Origin: Actinostola sp. cb2023
Taxonomy: Eukaryota > Cnidaria > Anthozoa > Actiniaria > Actinostolidae
DNA: 64,000 nucleotides
Direction: 5' to 3'
Assembly: GCA_033675265.1 (NCBI GenBank)
Contig: JAUJYZ010000734.1
Span: forward strand, 186,001 to 250,000
This document shows positions 53,661 to 64,000 of the stretch, piece after piece (position 1 is the first letter of the stretch; the number at the start of each line of letters is the position of its first letter). The translations under genes were made by a program, and so were the position numbers. Under the pieces are notes generated by a model. It had not been told where the DNA came from. It searched no databases and saw only the letters and a program-made list of their open reading frames with translations.

Positions 53661-54881
53661 TATATTACATTAATAATATTACTGCCTTAAGTTTGCAGAA
53701 CAATAAATTGCTACATAAAATAACACTGACATGTTTTTGTTTTGTCTTTTCCAGTTTGATAATCAGTGTTCAGATATTCAGAGGTATATCGTTTTTATAA
53801 TATTAGATTTTAGATTTTTTCAGCATGTGCACGTTCTAACGAGTTTTATTGTAAGCTCTTTTGTGCTTTACGTGAATAAATAAACTATTATTATTGTTAT
53901 TATTCCTGGTCAACCATGCCTGTTATTTGTCTAATTCATGTTTGTGCATGCTCGTCTATCAAAACGGTAGGAGAAGCATTACGCAAGCCAGTTTTTGGAA
54001 ACACCATCAAACCATGTACTTGCGGGGAATCGAATGTGAAACCGAAAATAAGGAAGTATTACATTTCTTAAGTCATCAGGCTATGTTTCATGTTCAAAAT
54101 ACAGTTTACTCCCTTAATATTGCTCAAACAGATTTTATTACTTTTCCTGTCATGAATGTTGTTTATACTAATTTGTCAGTTCGAAATGTTTCTCATACTT
54201 CAATTTCTGGTCGTACAATTTTATTTTTACCTGTGCTTGTCGGTATTTGCAAGTTTTGCTTTTGAATAATTGTCCTATTATATATGTCAAGATAATTATT
54301 TTTATTAATTGTCGTGTAATTGTAAGCAAAACAAGAGCTTTTTAGAACTAAGGATACTCGGACTTGAAGGGTGTCCTGTAACAGACAAAATGAATGAATG
54401 AATGAATGAAAACCTTTATTTAAAATTCAGGGTAGCTCTGTCAGCAATTAAAGAAATCGCTGTTATCATTAAAGGCCCTGATACAATATAAAAACTACCG
54501 GTACATACAATCTATATCTATAATACTTAAATAATCAATCAATGTTTGTTATAGGGATCTCCCATCTCTAGAAAAAGTCTTAGTGAAAGGTGTTAGGTTG
54601 TGTTAGTGATATCATGTCATTATTCGAGAAAAGGGAATGAAAATTGCAAACTGCAACCCACCACTTCTAAGTGGCCAAGTTCATATTTTATTGAATTCAT
54701 ATGATTTACACTTTAATTCCTTTCATTTTCTAACCTTTTCTAGCTATTTGAGGATTTAATTCTTGTATTTAACTGATAATTATTACAATTGGTAGTTTCT
54801 ACATATTTCATGTCTTAGTAGTATAGGAGACTATTTATACTGCTGATACCAGGTACGACTTCAAATTAAATTCAGTGACAT
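53661..54881. other. Spacer with LINE tails on both strands
   Basis: At about 53,845-53,905 a GTGAATAAATAAACTATTATTATTG end suits a plus-strand LINE tail. At 54,391-54,560 (GAATGAATGAATGAA followed by AACCTTTATTTAAA) a minus-strand LINE tail is likely. A 123-codon frame at 53,894-54,265 has no features I recognise. Confidence 0.4.
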
Positions 54882-55610
54882 ATGAGTGATCATGCAGCTA
54901 TACATAGAGATACAATCCAAGTTGAAAGTGCGTATGCCTATCCTCCTTTGCCGTCAGTAACTGTGCAATATACCTTAACAACACAACACAGATGTACCGA
55001 CGTCATTTTGCAGAACCTCGTGGATCATCTCCGTTACCTGCCACCCACCTACAGTTTACTGAATCGTCTGATGAGTCAAAGGGTCATCTGTGCTGATGGC
55101 CATCTCAATGCACAGTTGCTGATGAAATTCTACCAAGAAAACAAAGAAGCGGTAGTCATTACAGTAAGCAGAAGAGCAACCCACACCATCAACGACCTCT
55201 TCGTGGTGCAACTATTTGTTGGAAATATACCTCTTGCAACCGTGTTGGTTGACTCGAATCCACCGAGAGTTGTACCAATCCATGTTGGTATGAGAGTGAT
55301 GATTATCAGAAATTTGAACAAGCATCTTGGTGTGGTAAATGGCCAACTTGCATAATTTCATCGATTGAGAGGTGCCACTGAAATTGAATGAGGACCGATG
55401 GTATTCATATACCCAACGATCATTCAAGGTCCTTCCAATGAAGAAAAGACGATCATTGTCCGCCCCATTGTTCCAGCTTATGCATTCACCATCTGTAAAG
55501 TCCAGGGGCAGACAATGAAGCAGGTGGCAATCTATTTCGATGTAGACTGTGTCCCTGCAGGTTCAGGATATGTGGCGGTCACAAGAGTAAGAACGTTGGG
55601 TTTTGAGTGA
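54882..55610 (+). pseudogene. PIF1-family helicase carboxyl region (Helitron-type), decayed
   Basis: LTTQHRCTDVILQNLVDHLR, VVITVSRRATHTIND, VPIHVGMRVMIIRNLNKHLG and VVNGQLA are followed, after a stop and a shift near 55,355-55,398, by PIVPAYAFTICKVQGQTMKQ and GYVAVTRVRTLG. These are the late helicase motifs of the PIF1/RecD type: the VGMRV(M)I turn, the A-x-T(I)CK-QGQT motif V, and VA(V/L)(T/S)R motif VI. The Walker A/B part is absent. PIF1-like genes of this form are carried by Helitrons and by other animal elements; which of them is not decidable here. Confidence 0.7.
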
Positions 55611-55939
55611 GTAATTCCGCTGTACATACCTAACATTTCTTAACCAAGTAACTCCCCCTAAAACAACCTTTAATTCAAACATTCATAAAAATCCAAATAA
55701 AGATAGAAGGAAGCCAGCATGAGCTGTTTTGCGCGCTAATTTCTGTATAACGAAAGAGAGGGGACCTGGGTTACAAATAAAATCCCAGAATTCCTTGAAA
55801 CCTCCCATTACCCATCATGCTCAGCGATGTACATAGTGCCCGCCATTTTCAACTTCAACGACTTTCATGGAGGATTCGCATCAATATCTTTTGGAGTTTT
55901 AAGGCTTTTGCAGACGCTTGGATCTTTACAAACAATTCC

Positions 55940-56110
55940 ATTATGAGAGAATACTATTCAAAGTACTTTAGAACATCAGTGGAGAGCAATTTTCACAGTT
56001 TGGCTTGCAAATCAGCTGCTGAGTACATTCTAATAATCGAATCGAATAATTTGTAAACCGTTATTGTTGAAACTGTAATTTCTCTGCTGTTGTTTGTTCA
56101 GCGCATACGA
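55940..56110 (+). repeat. Direct repeat flanking the ATCGAT element (left copy)
   Basis: TTCAAAGTACTTTAGAACAT, GTGGAGAGCA, TTTTCACAGTTTG, CTTGCAAATCA and TTTCTCTGCTGTTGTTTGTT occur in the same order and orientation at 62,820-62,940, immediately outside the right end of the element. Confidence 0.75.
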
Positions 56111-56165
56111 ATGTTTGCTTATTAAATATGCATTCCATATACAATTTTATTTACTACAGAGAATT

Positions 56166-56320
56166 GTATCCAATCGATGACAATCGATGACAATCGATAT
56201 CAATTAATCGATTGATATTGGTAATCGATGAAAATCGATGGGGAGGTTTTCTATTACCAATAAAAATCGATAACGTAATTTCATCGATTTCATCGATTTC
56301 CAATGAAAATCGATAATTTA
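56166..56320. repeat. Left subterminal ATCGAT array
   Basis: At least ten ATCGAT-containing words (AATCGATGA, AATCGATATC, TCATCGATTT) occur within 155 bp in both orientations. It mirrors 62,625-62,797. Confidence 0.8.
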
Positions 56321-56787
56321 ATTAATTCAAAATATTTCCGTGTCTTAAATAAATAATGTTGTATATGTATGTACACAACGATTATTAAAACATGTTTAAT
56401 GAACGTCTTTAAATTTAACAGTAATGCATGGTTGAATAAGTTCTTACAATCTAACAGTAACGGTATAGAATAACTTTTCTTACAATCTAGCTAACAGTAA
56501 GGAGTTCTTCAGTGTGAAGCAGTATAGTATTGAAAAACACTGGTAATTGCAGATTTATACAAGCGAACAATAAACTTGCCAACAGCATCATAATTAGTTG
56601 TTTTTAACATAAGGCCTAGGCATTAAGCAGTAAAGAACCAAATGAGTACATTCTTGAAAACTGTACTAAGTACATTAATTAGGAAAACATACACACAACG
56701 ATCTATAAAGGCACCAATTGTATATAAAAGAAATAAAATATGAATGAGAAAGTAAAAAAAGCGTTTTTTGTATTCATCGTGGTAATA

Positions 56788-59700
56788 CTAAATAGGCCAT
56801 TTTGGCTTTGGAGTAGCGTGATTCTGGTCTGATTTGTGATCACTCTCTTGATCTTTGGCTTCATCTTGATCTGCGGCTTCATTTCCTGTCAATTTAGCAT
56901 TATAATCGGGAGTATCACTCGCTAGGTCTATCGATATTAAAGACTCTGTTTCGTTGTGGCTAGGGAGTGTTCTAGCCTCTTTTACTTTCCTTATTAGTTC
57001 TGACTTTTTAACATTCTTCCGGTATGGCACATTCATATCATCCAGTACCTCTTTCAGTAATCTAACTGTCATATCATCGGGACTTCCTTTTTTTTGTAAC
57101 TCGCGTTCTTCCTTCTTTAAACGTTCTTCTTCCGCTTCTCTGTTTTTGTCCATTTCTTCCAATAATGGTACTCCAACACCTCACTTAAATCAACATGTAT
57201 TGGCCACTTGGATTGGTGTATTTCTCCTATTGTTTTTAGAATTGATCGTGCGTTGCACCACTTGAAGCGTTGAGTAGTTGACAACTCCCCTCGATTAGTT
57301 TCTGCCTGTTTTTTGGATCAGAATTCGGACACACGTTGTGGTCTTTTCTTTACCAGCTTTGGCATCCAGTCGCCATTCAAAAATGGGATAATGGGATTTC
57401 AATGATGGAGAACGAATGATCCTTATAACTAGTCCCATATGCAGATCCTCTGATGGTACCCAGAGTGCAACGATATCAGACAAATGCACACTAGATGCCA
57501 CTCGTGTAGGGTTTATAGACTCTAGAACCTTTTCATAGAAGTCATTCCTCGCAGAGTCAATCCAACGAGAAAGACGTGATGTGGATGACCTATATACTTT
57601 CCCTTCCTGTAAGGAGAGAAATTCTGCCATGTGGAAGTACTGGCCTTCATATCTTACGTAGTTAGGCCGCTTTGCATAGTCAGTATGATGTGAACGATGT
57701 CAAGTGAATGGCTATCTGACTGGAGTGCCGTTAGTTTATTTTGAAAATGCTCTTTAAACTTCGAATGTTTTGGACAAATTAGTGTGTAAGCATTTCTTTC
57801 TTCTTCGTTTTTGAACTGTATGGAAAGGCATATCTCATGATACCAATTGTGGCAGGAAGGGAAATCACAATGGATCCATAAAGTTTGAAGTGGAGGTTTA
57901 AATGTCGGATCTTTATATTTGCACTCGTTTTTAGAGTAGAGAACGCACTGTTTGGGGTTGTCTTCATCTTCATCGCTGTTATCGTCATCTTCACTGTCAC
58001 TTCTCATTTCTTCCATGGAAGCATCAACTGCCAGATTAATAAGGGAGTTTCTCGTACCATCATCCTCTAACACGTCTAGAAGTACCCCGTTGTCTAGCTC
58101 CATTACTTCTTCGTATTCGATTACATTGTTTTCGTCTGGTTCCGCACTATCCAAGATGGCAAATGTATCTGATTTTGGGACATTTATACAAACTATTTCT
58201 TCCCCATCTTGCTTAAGGACATTCCCTTGGATAAGTTCGGGTAGCATACCAAGGAGCTGGAGCGTTTTCATTGCTTCTTTCTCTGCCAACACCATCCCAG
58301 CTTTGAATTCTTCGTCGATATTTTGTGGCCAATGTGGGAGCGTTGGTGAATTTTCACGCTTCTTGTCATCAGCTTTCAATTCCTCGAGCTTGTGAATCCT
58401 GCCCGCAAGATCAAGCATATCTTGCATGCACAAATTCGACTTCCCTCGGCAGAATCCTCGGAGCCTGGAGAACAGCCCCTCGCAGCTATTGGAGCCAAAG
58501 GTCCATGGTTGATATGGATGATTGGGAAAATAAATTGAAAAAATCTTCATGGATAATATTAAAGAATGCCCAGAAAGTACTGTGTCCTCAAAGGTCTGAA
58601 GGACCTCAGATCCTCAAATGTTCAATTTGAACGACGCAATTTCCGAGAATTAGAAGACGTTTTACGTTGAGAATCTGATTTCTCCATTTCTTAATGAGGT
58701 GCCTCCAATCAGGAAACATCAGCGTGGGTATCGTTTTAGTAACACCAAATTCCCTCAAGTCTTCAATCACAGCATTAAATTGAAATGATTCATAATCTAT
58801 GCTTATGACATCATTATGGTCTCCGTGGCTTTTCTCAAATCGTTCAATATAAAATTTACGAACTTTAGAATCTCCGTCAGCTCCGAGGCATATAACCATC
58901 ATATCATTGCGCCCGCTCCATAGCATGACTTGATTAATCCAATGCCTTACGAGGGCAAAGTCTTGTCCTTTGTATACAGGTGCAATAGCCAAAATAAATG
59001 TAGGTATGTGCTCTTGCAGTGGGGTAAGCACAAATGCATTTGCTTGTTTAGCTTTTACAGAATCTGCGCTTTGTACAATATTAATAATATCCTGGGCTGT
59101 AGAAACAACCACTCTGTTTTCTGTTGCCAATCCCACAATTCGGTTTCCCTGCACTCTTAATGTGGGAATAATTGCAGTTGCGTCTACAGCCAGAACAAAA
59201 CCTCCATTGTACCCAATTTTGCTATAAAAATGTGCTGCCCGTTGTAAGGCACGCTCTTGTAAGGACACTGGTATAGCAAAGCTAGATCTTGCACTGCGGT
59301 ACATTGTTTGAAGACTTGGTCCACTTAGCTTCTCTGTTACAATTTTGGCAAGGGCTGGACCGCCATGGTCTAAAATAGTAGCAAATAGCGATTTCGTTTT
59401 ATCATTCCAGCGTTTTACATTTTTTGATTGATTTTCCACTAAATTTCTTATAATCATTGCAAAATCAGAGGACTCTTGATCTGGATTTTCCAAAAGAGCA
59501 GCTACTTTCAAGGCAATGTCAGGAACATAGCGGTTAACATTATTCTGTTCAACAAGCGTCTTTAATTCCACTATCACTGTTTCTTTTTTTATCAATTGCT
59601 TCTGAAGATCAATAATCTTATCCTGATAAACCTCACGTAGCTTATACTCCTCCATCGTTTGCTGGAAAAAGTTTTGAATAGTTGGCATACTCATGGCCAT

Positions 59701-59856
59701 GCTTGTGGGTGTACTTGTACTATCCAAGAGGCTCACGCAGAAACGCATATATTTTTCTTCAAACTCTTTTACGGCGCTTGTTTTCAGCTCGCTTAGTACC
59801 TCTAACATTAAATGGAATGACCTCATGGTCATCTCAAGTAACACCTCCCTTGCCAT
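56788..59856 (-). pseudogene. Large RNase H-like transposase with PHD-like and SAP-like parts, several frameshifts
   Basis: Four minus-strand open blocks follow one another and read as one protein. 59,856-58,606: helical amino part, then GGFVLAVDATAIIPTL (first Asp, about 59,190), FVLTPLQEHIPTFILAIAP, MMVICLGADGDSKVRKFY (second Asp, about 58,880), PDWRHLIKKWRNQIL. 58,600-57,654: SNSCEGLFSRLRG (candidate Glu, about 58,490), an acidic linker, and a PHD-like C/H cluster (CDFPSCHNWYHEICL...LICPKHS). 57,651-57,295: YVRYEGQYFHMAEFLSLQEG. 57,162-56,788: Glu/Lys helix and a SAP-like block (VRLLKEVLDDMNVPYRKNVK). The blocks are separated by single- or double-base shifts near 58,600, 57,655, 57,305 and 57,170. 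Catalytic roles are inferred from motif order. Confidence 0.65.
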
Positions 59857-60127
59857 GCATATATATGCTATATAGGTATGTGCCCCCGAATCAGTAGGGT
59901 ATGGTTTTTGAACCTCCAGATCTTAAAATTGGGTACCATATTTTTCTTTTTCACCATAAAATAAAATATTCGATCATTAAATTGGGTACACTTCATGTTG
60001 ATAAAAAATCCGCTTAGCGTAACAGCCAGCGTATGTACTTCTGATATTAGCGATTTCCAAAGGAATAGTACTAGTATTACGTAACCTTTTCCTTAAATTG
60101 GATCTAATCCTTGGAAAGGGTACGAAT

Positions 60128-60148
60128 CCCCCCCCCCCCCCCCCCCCC
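60128..60148. repeat. Poly-C run
   Basis: Twenty-one C residues in a row. No assigned role; length may be unreliable. Confidence 0.9.
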
Positions 60149-60284
60149 TCCCCTGGTTGTCAGTTCATTGTTAGCTTTGAAATAAGATCTCATCTATGAC
60201 GATATAATTCCCGTAATTACGTTGAGTCGCGCATCCCCGGTTCTAATTGAAATACTAATCAAGGAAGAGGTCACACTGCACGAG

Positions 60285-61423
60285 ATGGAAGCCGCAAGCA
60301 ACTCTGCTCCAGGCTCTGCACCAAAGCTGAAGGTACTCTTAAGTTTTATCCAGTTAAAGTTAATGTACCCAATAGCTCTGACAATAGCATAATTATAATC
60401 TCAGTGTGTTTCCGCTAGTTCACAGTAAAAATTCCTTCAGAAGATGCAAATGACTTAAGAGAGTTTATCAAAGTTCACAATGGAGAAATTCTTAGCGGTA
60501 AGTCGGAACTTTAATAAACATTGAAGCAGTACCGTAATAATTTGTTTCCGCACCAATGTTTTGTTTCTTTAATACTTGACGTTTTGTTTCATAGACCCCC
60601 CAAAAAGGTACATTATAGAATTGTAAAATACTTATTTCAAAATATTTACTGACTGATTCCTTTAAATTTACAGGTAAGGATACGTCAAGTGAAAATGAGG
60701 CGGGCACTTCAACAACTATTCAGGCTAAGCCGCCCAAAGAAAGGAAATGCTTCGAGCCAGGCGAACTGGCCGCTCTGGACACTGTGTATATGCACTCAAG
60801 CAATCCATCCAGAGAGTCAGTGGAGAAGCTTTCAACATCTTTGGGCATAGACAAAGCGCAGGTATGAGCACTTAAAATATCATTGTACTTACCCTTTGGT
60901 TTTGCACCTATTACAACATTGTTGTCATCAAGGAGCCATCTTGCCTTTATTTGGTGAGACTTTTCTCTGGCATGCCGCTTTAGGGCCCAAAGAGATTGTG
61001 AGGTTTTGCCATACCTCAGGGAAATACCACAGGCCTCACATGTTAAGCTTTCCTCAAAATTATCACTTGAGGAAACTAATTTAAATCCCAATGACTTAAG
61101 TTGTTGATTTATATGACATATTTTAGTATGAGGTGTACAACTTGCCTCAAAAAGTATTGAAAATAGCAGATACAACATTAGAGCCAACATGGTGGTCTTT
61201 CAGCTTATTGATAAACTGATAACTATGCAGCGCTTCCCAAGCTTTGTGTTATCATCATGTGGTTTTAGCTGCATGTGTGTTCCCGGGTGTGTTGTGCCAA
61301 AGTGTGCCGACAGTAGTACTTAACCATTCGTTAACTTCTCAACAGGTATATAATTGGTTTCAAAACCACCGATGCCTTCAAAAGATTGGGACCTTCAATC
61401 CTGGACAGTACACGAAAAAGTGA
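60285..61423 (+). CDS. Four-exon homeodomain-like protein, 130 aa, carried by the ATCGAT element
   Basis: Exons 60,285-60,332, 60,419-60,497, 60,674-60,861 and 61,346-61,423 have GT-AG borders and matching phases (0,1,0), ending in TGA. The last 60 residues fit a homeodomain: FEPGELAALDTVYMHSSNP (helix 1), SVEKLSTSLGIDKAQ (helix 2) and VYNWFQNHRCLQK (recognition helix with the WFQN core). The amino half (FTVKIPSEDANDLREFIKVH) has no known domain. All codons are intact, unlike the transposase on the other strand. A role in binding element ends or regulating transposition is plausible but inferred. Intron 3 contains a minus-strand C2H2-like open exon. Confidence 0.75.
60885..61190 (-). CDS. Candidate C2H2-like zinc-finger exon (5' exon of the minus-strand transposase?)
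   Basis: A minus-strand open stretch encodes INQQLKSLGFKLVSSSDNFE, LTCEACGISLRYG and LWALKRHAREKSHQIKARW: a C-x-x-C...H-x-x-x...H arrangement like BED or THAP-related fingers at the start of transposases. It ends at a GTAAGTAC donor near 60,891. It lies inside intron 3 of the homeodomain gene. Linking it to the transposase at 59,856 is inference; further upstream minus candidates are an open exon at about 62,118-61,925 (PPIKDPKGRWRPGGG, QIQLPERQARDVKRK) and an ATG exon at about 62,540-62,405. Confidence 0.45.
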
Positions 61424-61600
61424 AAGAGTACAAGATCAAATAGTTGTTTACAAGTAGTTTTTATTAATAAATTGATTTCCTGTTGTTAAGAAAAAAAAGA
61501 TTTCTAAAAAGATCAAATAGTTTTATTCAGTTTCAGTTCAGTGACGCGGTAAGTCAATCGCTCTCATCAATCGGATCGAATATACAGCTATTTTACGTTT

Positions 61601-61714
61601 ACTAATTATTCTGATTGAACTGTCAAAGTGCCAGGGACTTTAATGTTCCCAGAGTGAAATCACAACGTTGTGCCGACCAAAACAGACTGTTTGACAGTTC
61701 AATCAGAACAATTA
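61601..61714. mobile_element. Short palindromic MITE
   Basis: CTAATTATTCTGATTGAACT GTCAAA on the left pairs with TTTGACAGTT CAATCAGAACAATTAG on the right, giving arms of 26 bp with one mismatch and about 60 bp between them. It sits inside the larger ATCGAT element. Confidence 0.75.
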
Positions 61715-61747
61715 GTGAAAAGCAGCACGCGGCTCGCTCAAGTGAAA

Positions 61748-61860
61748 ATAATAATAATAATCATAATAGTCTTTATTTAAAAGAGGGTGACAAATACCGG
61801 GCAAATAGCATATGCTAACAAACAAGTGCAGCCCTCTTAAGTTGTAATATCAATATATAA
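61748..61860 (-). mobile_element. LINE 3' tail on the minus strand
   Basis: AATAATAATAATCATAATAG followed by TCTTTATTTAAAAGAGGG, which in reverse is a TTTAAATAAAGA end with an (ATT)n tail. Only the tail is present, nested in the ATCGAT element. Confidence 0.45.
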
Positions 61861-62624
61861 TATCAACATGCAATAAAACAAACTATCTCAAACAGTTTCC
61901 ATTTTTTTCTAACAAATGAAATTGAGACATCTTGTTGGATCTGAAAAGTGACTTCAATCGACAACTTGACAACAAGTCCACACATCTCAACTTTTCGCTT
62001 CACGTCTCTTGCTTGCCGCTCCGGAAGTTGAATCTGAACTTTTACAGGCTCATTTATTCCCCCACCAGGTCGCCACCTTCCCTTAGGATCCTTGATTGGA
62101 GGTCCAGTTACAGTTCTGTAACAAAATGATTTGGCATAAATAAGACTGAAAGGTAAAAAAACCTTTCGATTCGAGATTCTAAAGAATTATTGCATGAATC
62201 TCATCTCAATCAGAAATACTGAAATACAATTCAGCTGACCGGCGGAAAGACACACCGGACAGCATAACGTTTAAATTATACATACACTTTGATGCTTGTG
62301 TGTAATGGCCAGAAAGGAGTAACTAGTTTAGGTTGGTCGTTGGTCACTTTAAACACGTTCCCACGCTCCCCCTTCTTCTTTGTAGCTGTAAACTGCTCCC
62401 CTACACCACGTACACTCATGGTAGCCTTTAACTGTGCAATGTATGGATAGTTCCGACAGTTTAGCTTGCTTATTGGCCATGGCTTGATGAGACGTTAGTT
62501 TAGCACTAAGTTTACAGTTGAAGAAAACAAAGCCGTTCAATTACGATCTGTCAAAGGTATATGGCTGAAAAGCCGACAAGTACTACTGTTGATGTAATAT
62601 GATCTTATGACCGGCCAGCAGATT

Positions 62625-62797
62625 CCGCTCCAATCGATATTAATCAATTAATTGATTTTAATCGATTGGCACCTTTTTGTGTGACTATCGATTTTTATCG
62701 ATTGACCGATGTCAATCGATATCAATTAGCTAATTATATTGATTGATATTGATTTATCGATTGCCTTTCCGATGATCGATTTTCATCGATTGGATAC
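62625..62797. repeat. Right subterminal ATCGAT array
   Basis: Many copies of ATCGATT, TTAATCGATTG and TCAATCGATATC in both orientations precede the end TCATCGATTGGATAC. It mirrors the left array. Confidence 0.8.
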
Positions 62798-62819
62798 CCC
62801 GGGCATTTTAATATCAGGA

Positions 62820-62940
62820 AGAGAAATTACTGTTCAAAGTACTTTAGAACATCCGTGGAGAGCATATTTTCACAGTTTGACTTGCAAATCAACTGGTGAG
62901 TACGAGTAATTTGTAACATTTCTCTGCTGTTGTTTGTTTA
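62820..62940 (+). repeat. Direct repeat flanking the ATCGAT element (right copy)
   Basis: Same order of words as 55,940-56,110, with a deletion of about 25 bp in the middle. It starts about 25 bp outside the right end of the element. Confidence 0.75.
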
Positions 62941-62944
62941 CTAT

Positions 62945-64000
62945 TACTAACAGTAACAGTCAGAAGATATAACCAATGCTACAAATTTTCATTTAAAATT
63001 AACTCTAGCTTAATCAATGTTTCCATTTGCAAGCAAATTTTGTTTTGGCTATTTTAAAATCTGATCATTAGCTGTGACCAAATAGTCTTTTATGGTGAGA
63101 CCTCGAGTCTTGGTAACTCATGTCTGGTGCATATTGCTTGATTGCATTTTAGACCGTCGTATTGTTTGAATATTTTGTGGAGTATAGTTCTAATCTGTGA
63201 TCTAGGTTAATGTGTGTTGAGTGTGAGACTTCGAGTCTCTGACTTGTCTTTTCCAAAATAAGCCACTTCATTCTACTCTAATTCTTCAACTAGGCAATGT
63301 TAATGTGCACCTCCAAAATGAAATCCAAAAAAGATTAACCCATTCGCTCCTGAGCAATTTTGAGTTTTCAGCGATTTTCTGGACCTAATCACGTCGTAGG
63401 AAATTTCGATTCCATATAAGGGGTTTCCATGGAAATCTTGACAGTTCTGAATGCCTGTGGGCTCGCGTCTTCACGTGTGCTGCCTTTCTTCTTGGGAGCT
63501 CGTAGGGGCTAGTAGTGTTCACTACTCGAAGAGGCCAATTTTGAATTTTTAGAGTGTTTATAGCCATTATTCACCACAGAAGCCCCCAGGACAGCATCAT
63601 TAAGCTTGACTGGTGTGGTAGAGACCGTTCTGCTGAAAGAACCCAGCAGCGAGAAACGATTTTCACGAAGACATGTCAACTCTGCCATTACGAAATTCAA
63701 AATGGCGGACTCAAAGTGAAATCGTCTCTGTGGTCTTTCTGTGGTGGATTCCATGGCCTACAAAGGCATTTTTGGCGACATTTTTGGACTTGAAAAGAAT
63801 GCAACCGGTGCAATATTTTGCCTGTAGGACCGAGTAGCTCGACACTCTATATATTCTTAAAAAACGGAAATGGCGGGATGCTTTCTGTCAAAAATTCCCG
63901 ATTGTTCCCGGCATCCTTTTCGGGCGTGCAGAAGGAAAACACGTGTTAGCGAAAGTGGTCTTAAGGAAATGGCTATTGTTCGGCGAGTTAAGGAAGAGAG
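62945..64000. other. Spacer, nothing recognised
   Basis: AACCCATTCGCTCCTGAGC at about 63,337 resembles a dispersed repeat I have seen in marine invertebrate DNA, and AAAATGGCGGACTC at 63,701 is another YY1-like site. No gene or element could be delimited. Confidence 0.3.

Larger units (their letters stand above)
56166..62797. mobile_element. 6.6 kb DNA element with ATCGAT-rich inverted ends and two opposed genes
   Basis: The left end GTATCCAATCGATGA (56,166) and right end TCATCGATTGGATAC (to 62,797) are inverted. Behind each lie about 150 bp packed with ATCGAT/CGATTGATAT motifs in both orientations, like subterminal transposase-binding arrays. Inside, a homeodomain-like gene runs on + (60,285-61,423) and a long transposase-like gene on - (56,788-59,856, with possible 5' exons to 62,540). 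The target duplication is not clear. Superfamily unknown to me. Direct repeats of about 150 bp lie just outside both ends. Confidence 0.65.

Noticed and set aside
60128..60148. Poly-C run (and G12 at 35,439) as regulatory or telomeric sequence
   Set aside because: Homopolymers with no G-quadruplex pattern or telomere repeat around them.
63554..63793. Plus frame after a YY1-like ATGG element near the right edge
   Set aside because: The frame has no domain features or splice support and overlaps an equally long minus frame.

Overview
The window is eukaryotic and looks like repeat-dense nuclear DNA of an early-branching marine animal, most likely a cnidarian or a sponge. It is AT-rich by eye, the genes have short spliced exons with GT-AG borders, and it carries protein families I know mainly from those genomes: proteins with the P2X7 cytosolic domain, Helitron proteins with a DUF6570-type region, TTAA-target transposases, BEN-domain proteins and several unnamed multicopy families. 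Nothing in it fixes the species. I see no bacterial operons, CRISPR array, rRNA or tRNA.

Layout. 0-9 kb: a 3' exon of a multicopy family, a TA-target MITE, a LINE tail, a decayed Harbinger/IS5-like transposase and a decayed Helitron amino-terminal gene. 10-18 kb: two copies of a multicopy family whose motifs resemble FEN1/XPG nucleases. The second copy is split by a complete 3.2 kb Tc1/mariner-type element and by a LINE fragment. 18.5-24.2 kb: the most host-like stretch, with a three-exon 90-aa gene on the + strand, a five-exon gene on the - strand, an intact intronless gene with a P2X7 cytosolic-like domain, and another three-exon 3' gene end on the - strand. 27.2-34.9 kb: a nearly intact 7.7 kb DNA transposon with TTAA target duplication, inverted repeats of about 790 bp and a six-exon transposase of about 1,145 aa broken by one base. 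35-52 kb: mostly relics (G2E3-like family, IS630, ISXO2/Merlin, Penelope-like, L1-type RT, a second TTAA-type transposase) plus satellites and MITEs. 52-54 kb: a gene 3' end and an intact two-exon BEN-domain gene. 54.9-55.6 kb: a PIF1 helicase relic. 56.2-62.8 kb: a 6.6 kb element with ATCGAT-rich inverted ends that carries a spliced homeodomain-like gene on + and a long decayed RNase H-like transposase on -.

The genes do not form a pathway. The unifying theme is layered transposition. The best candidates for something undescribed are the two-gene Tc1/mariner element with a convergent PB1-like gene (13,082-16,285), the two-gene ATCGAT element (56,166-62,797), the FEN1-like multicopy family, and a hairpin repeat whose stem sequence changes between copies while remaining self-complementary (20.4-20.75 kb and 36.96-37.29 kb). 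Intron models were built by eye from splice motifs and reading phase; no search or alignment program was run.
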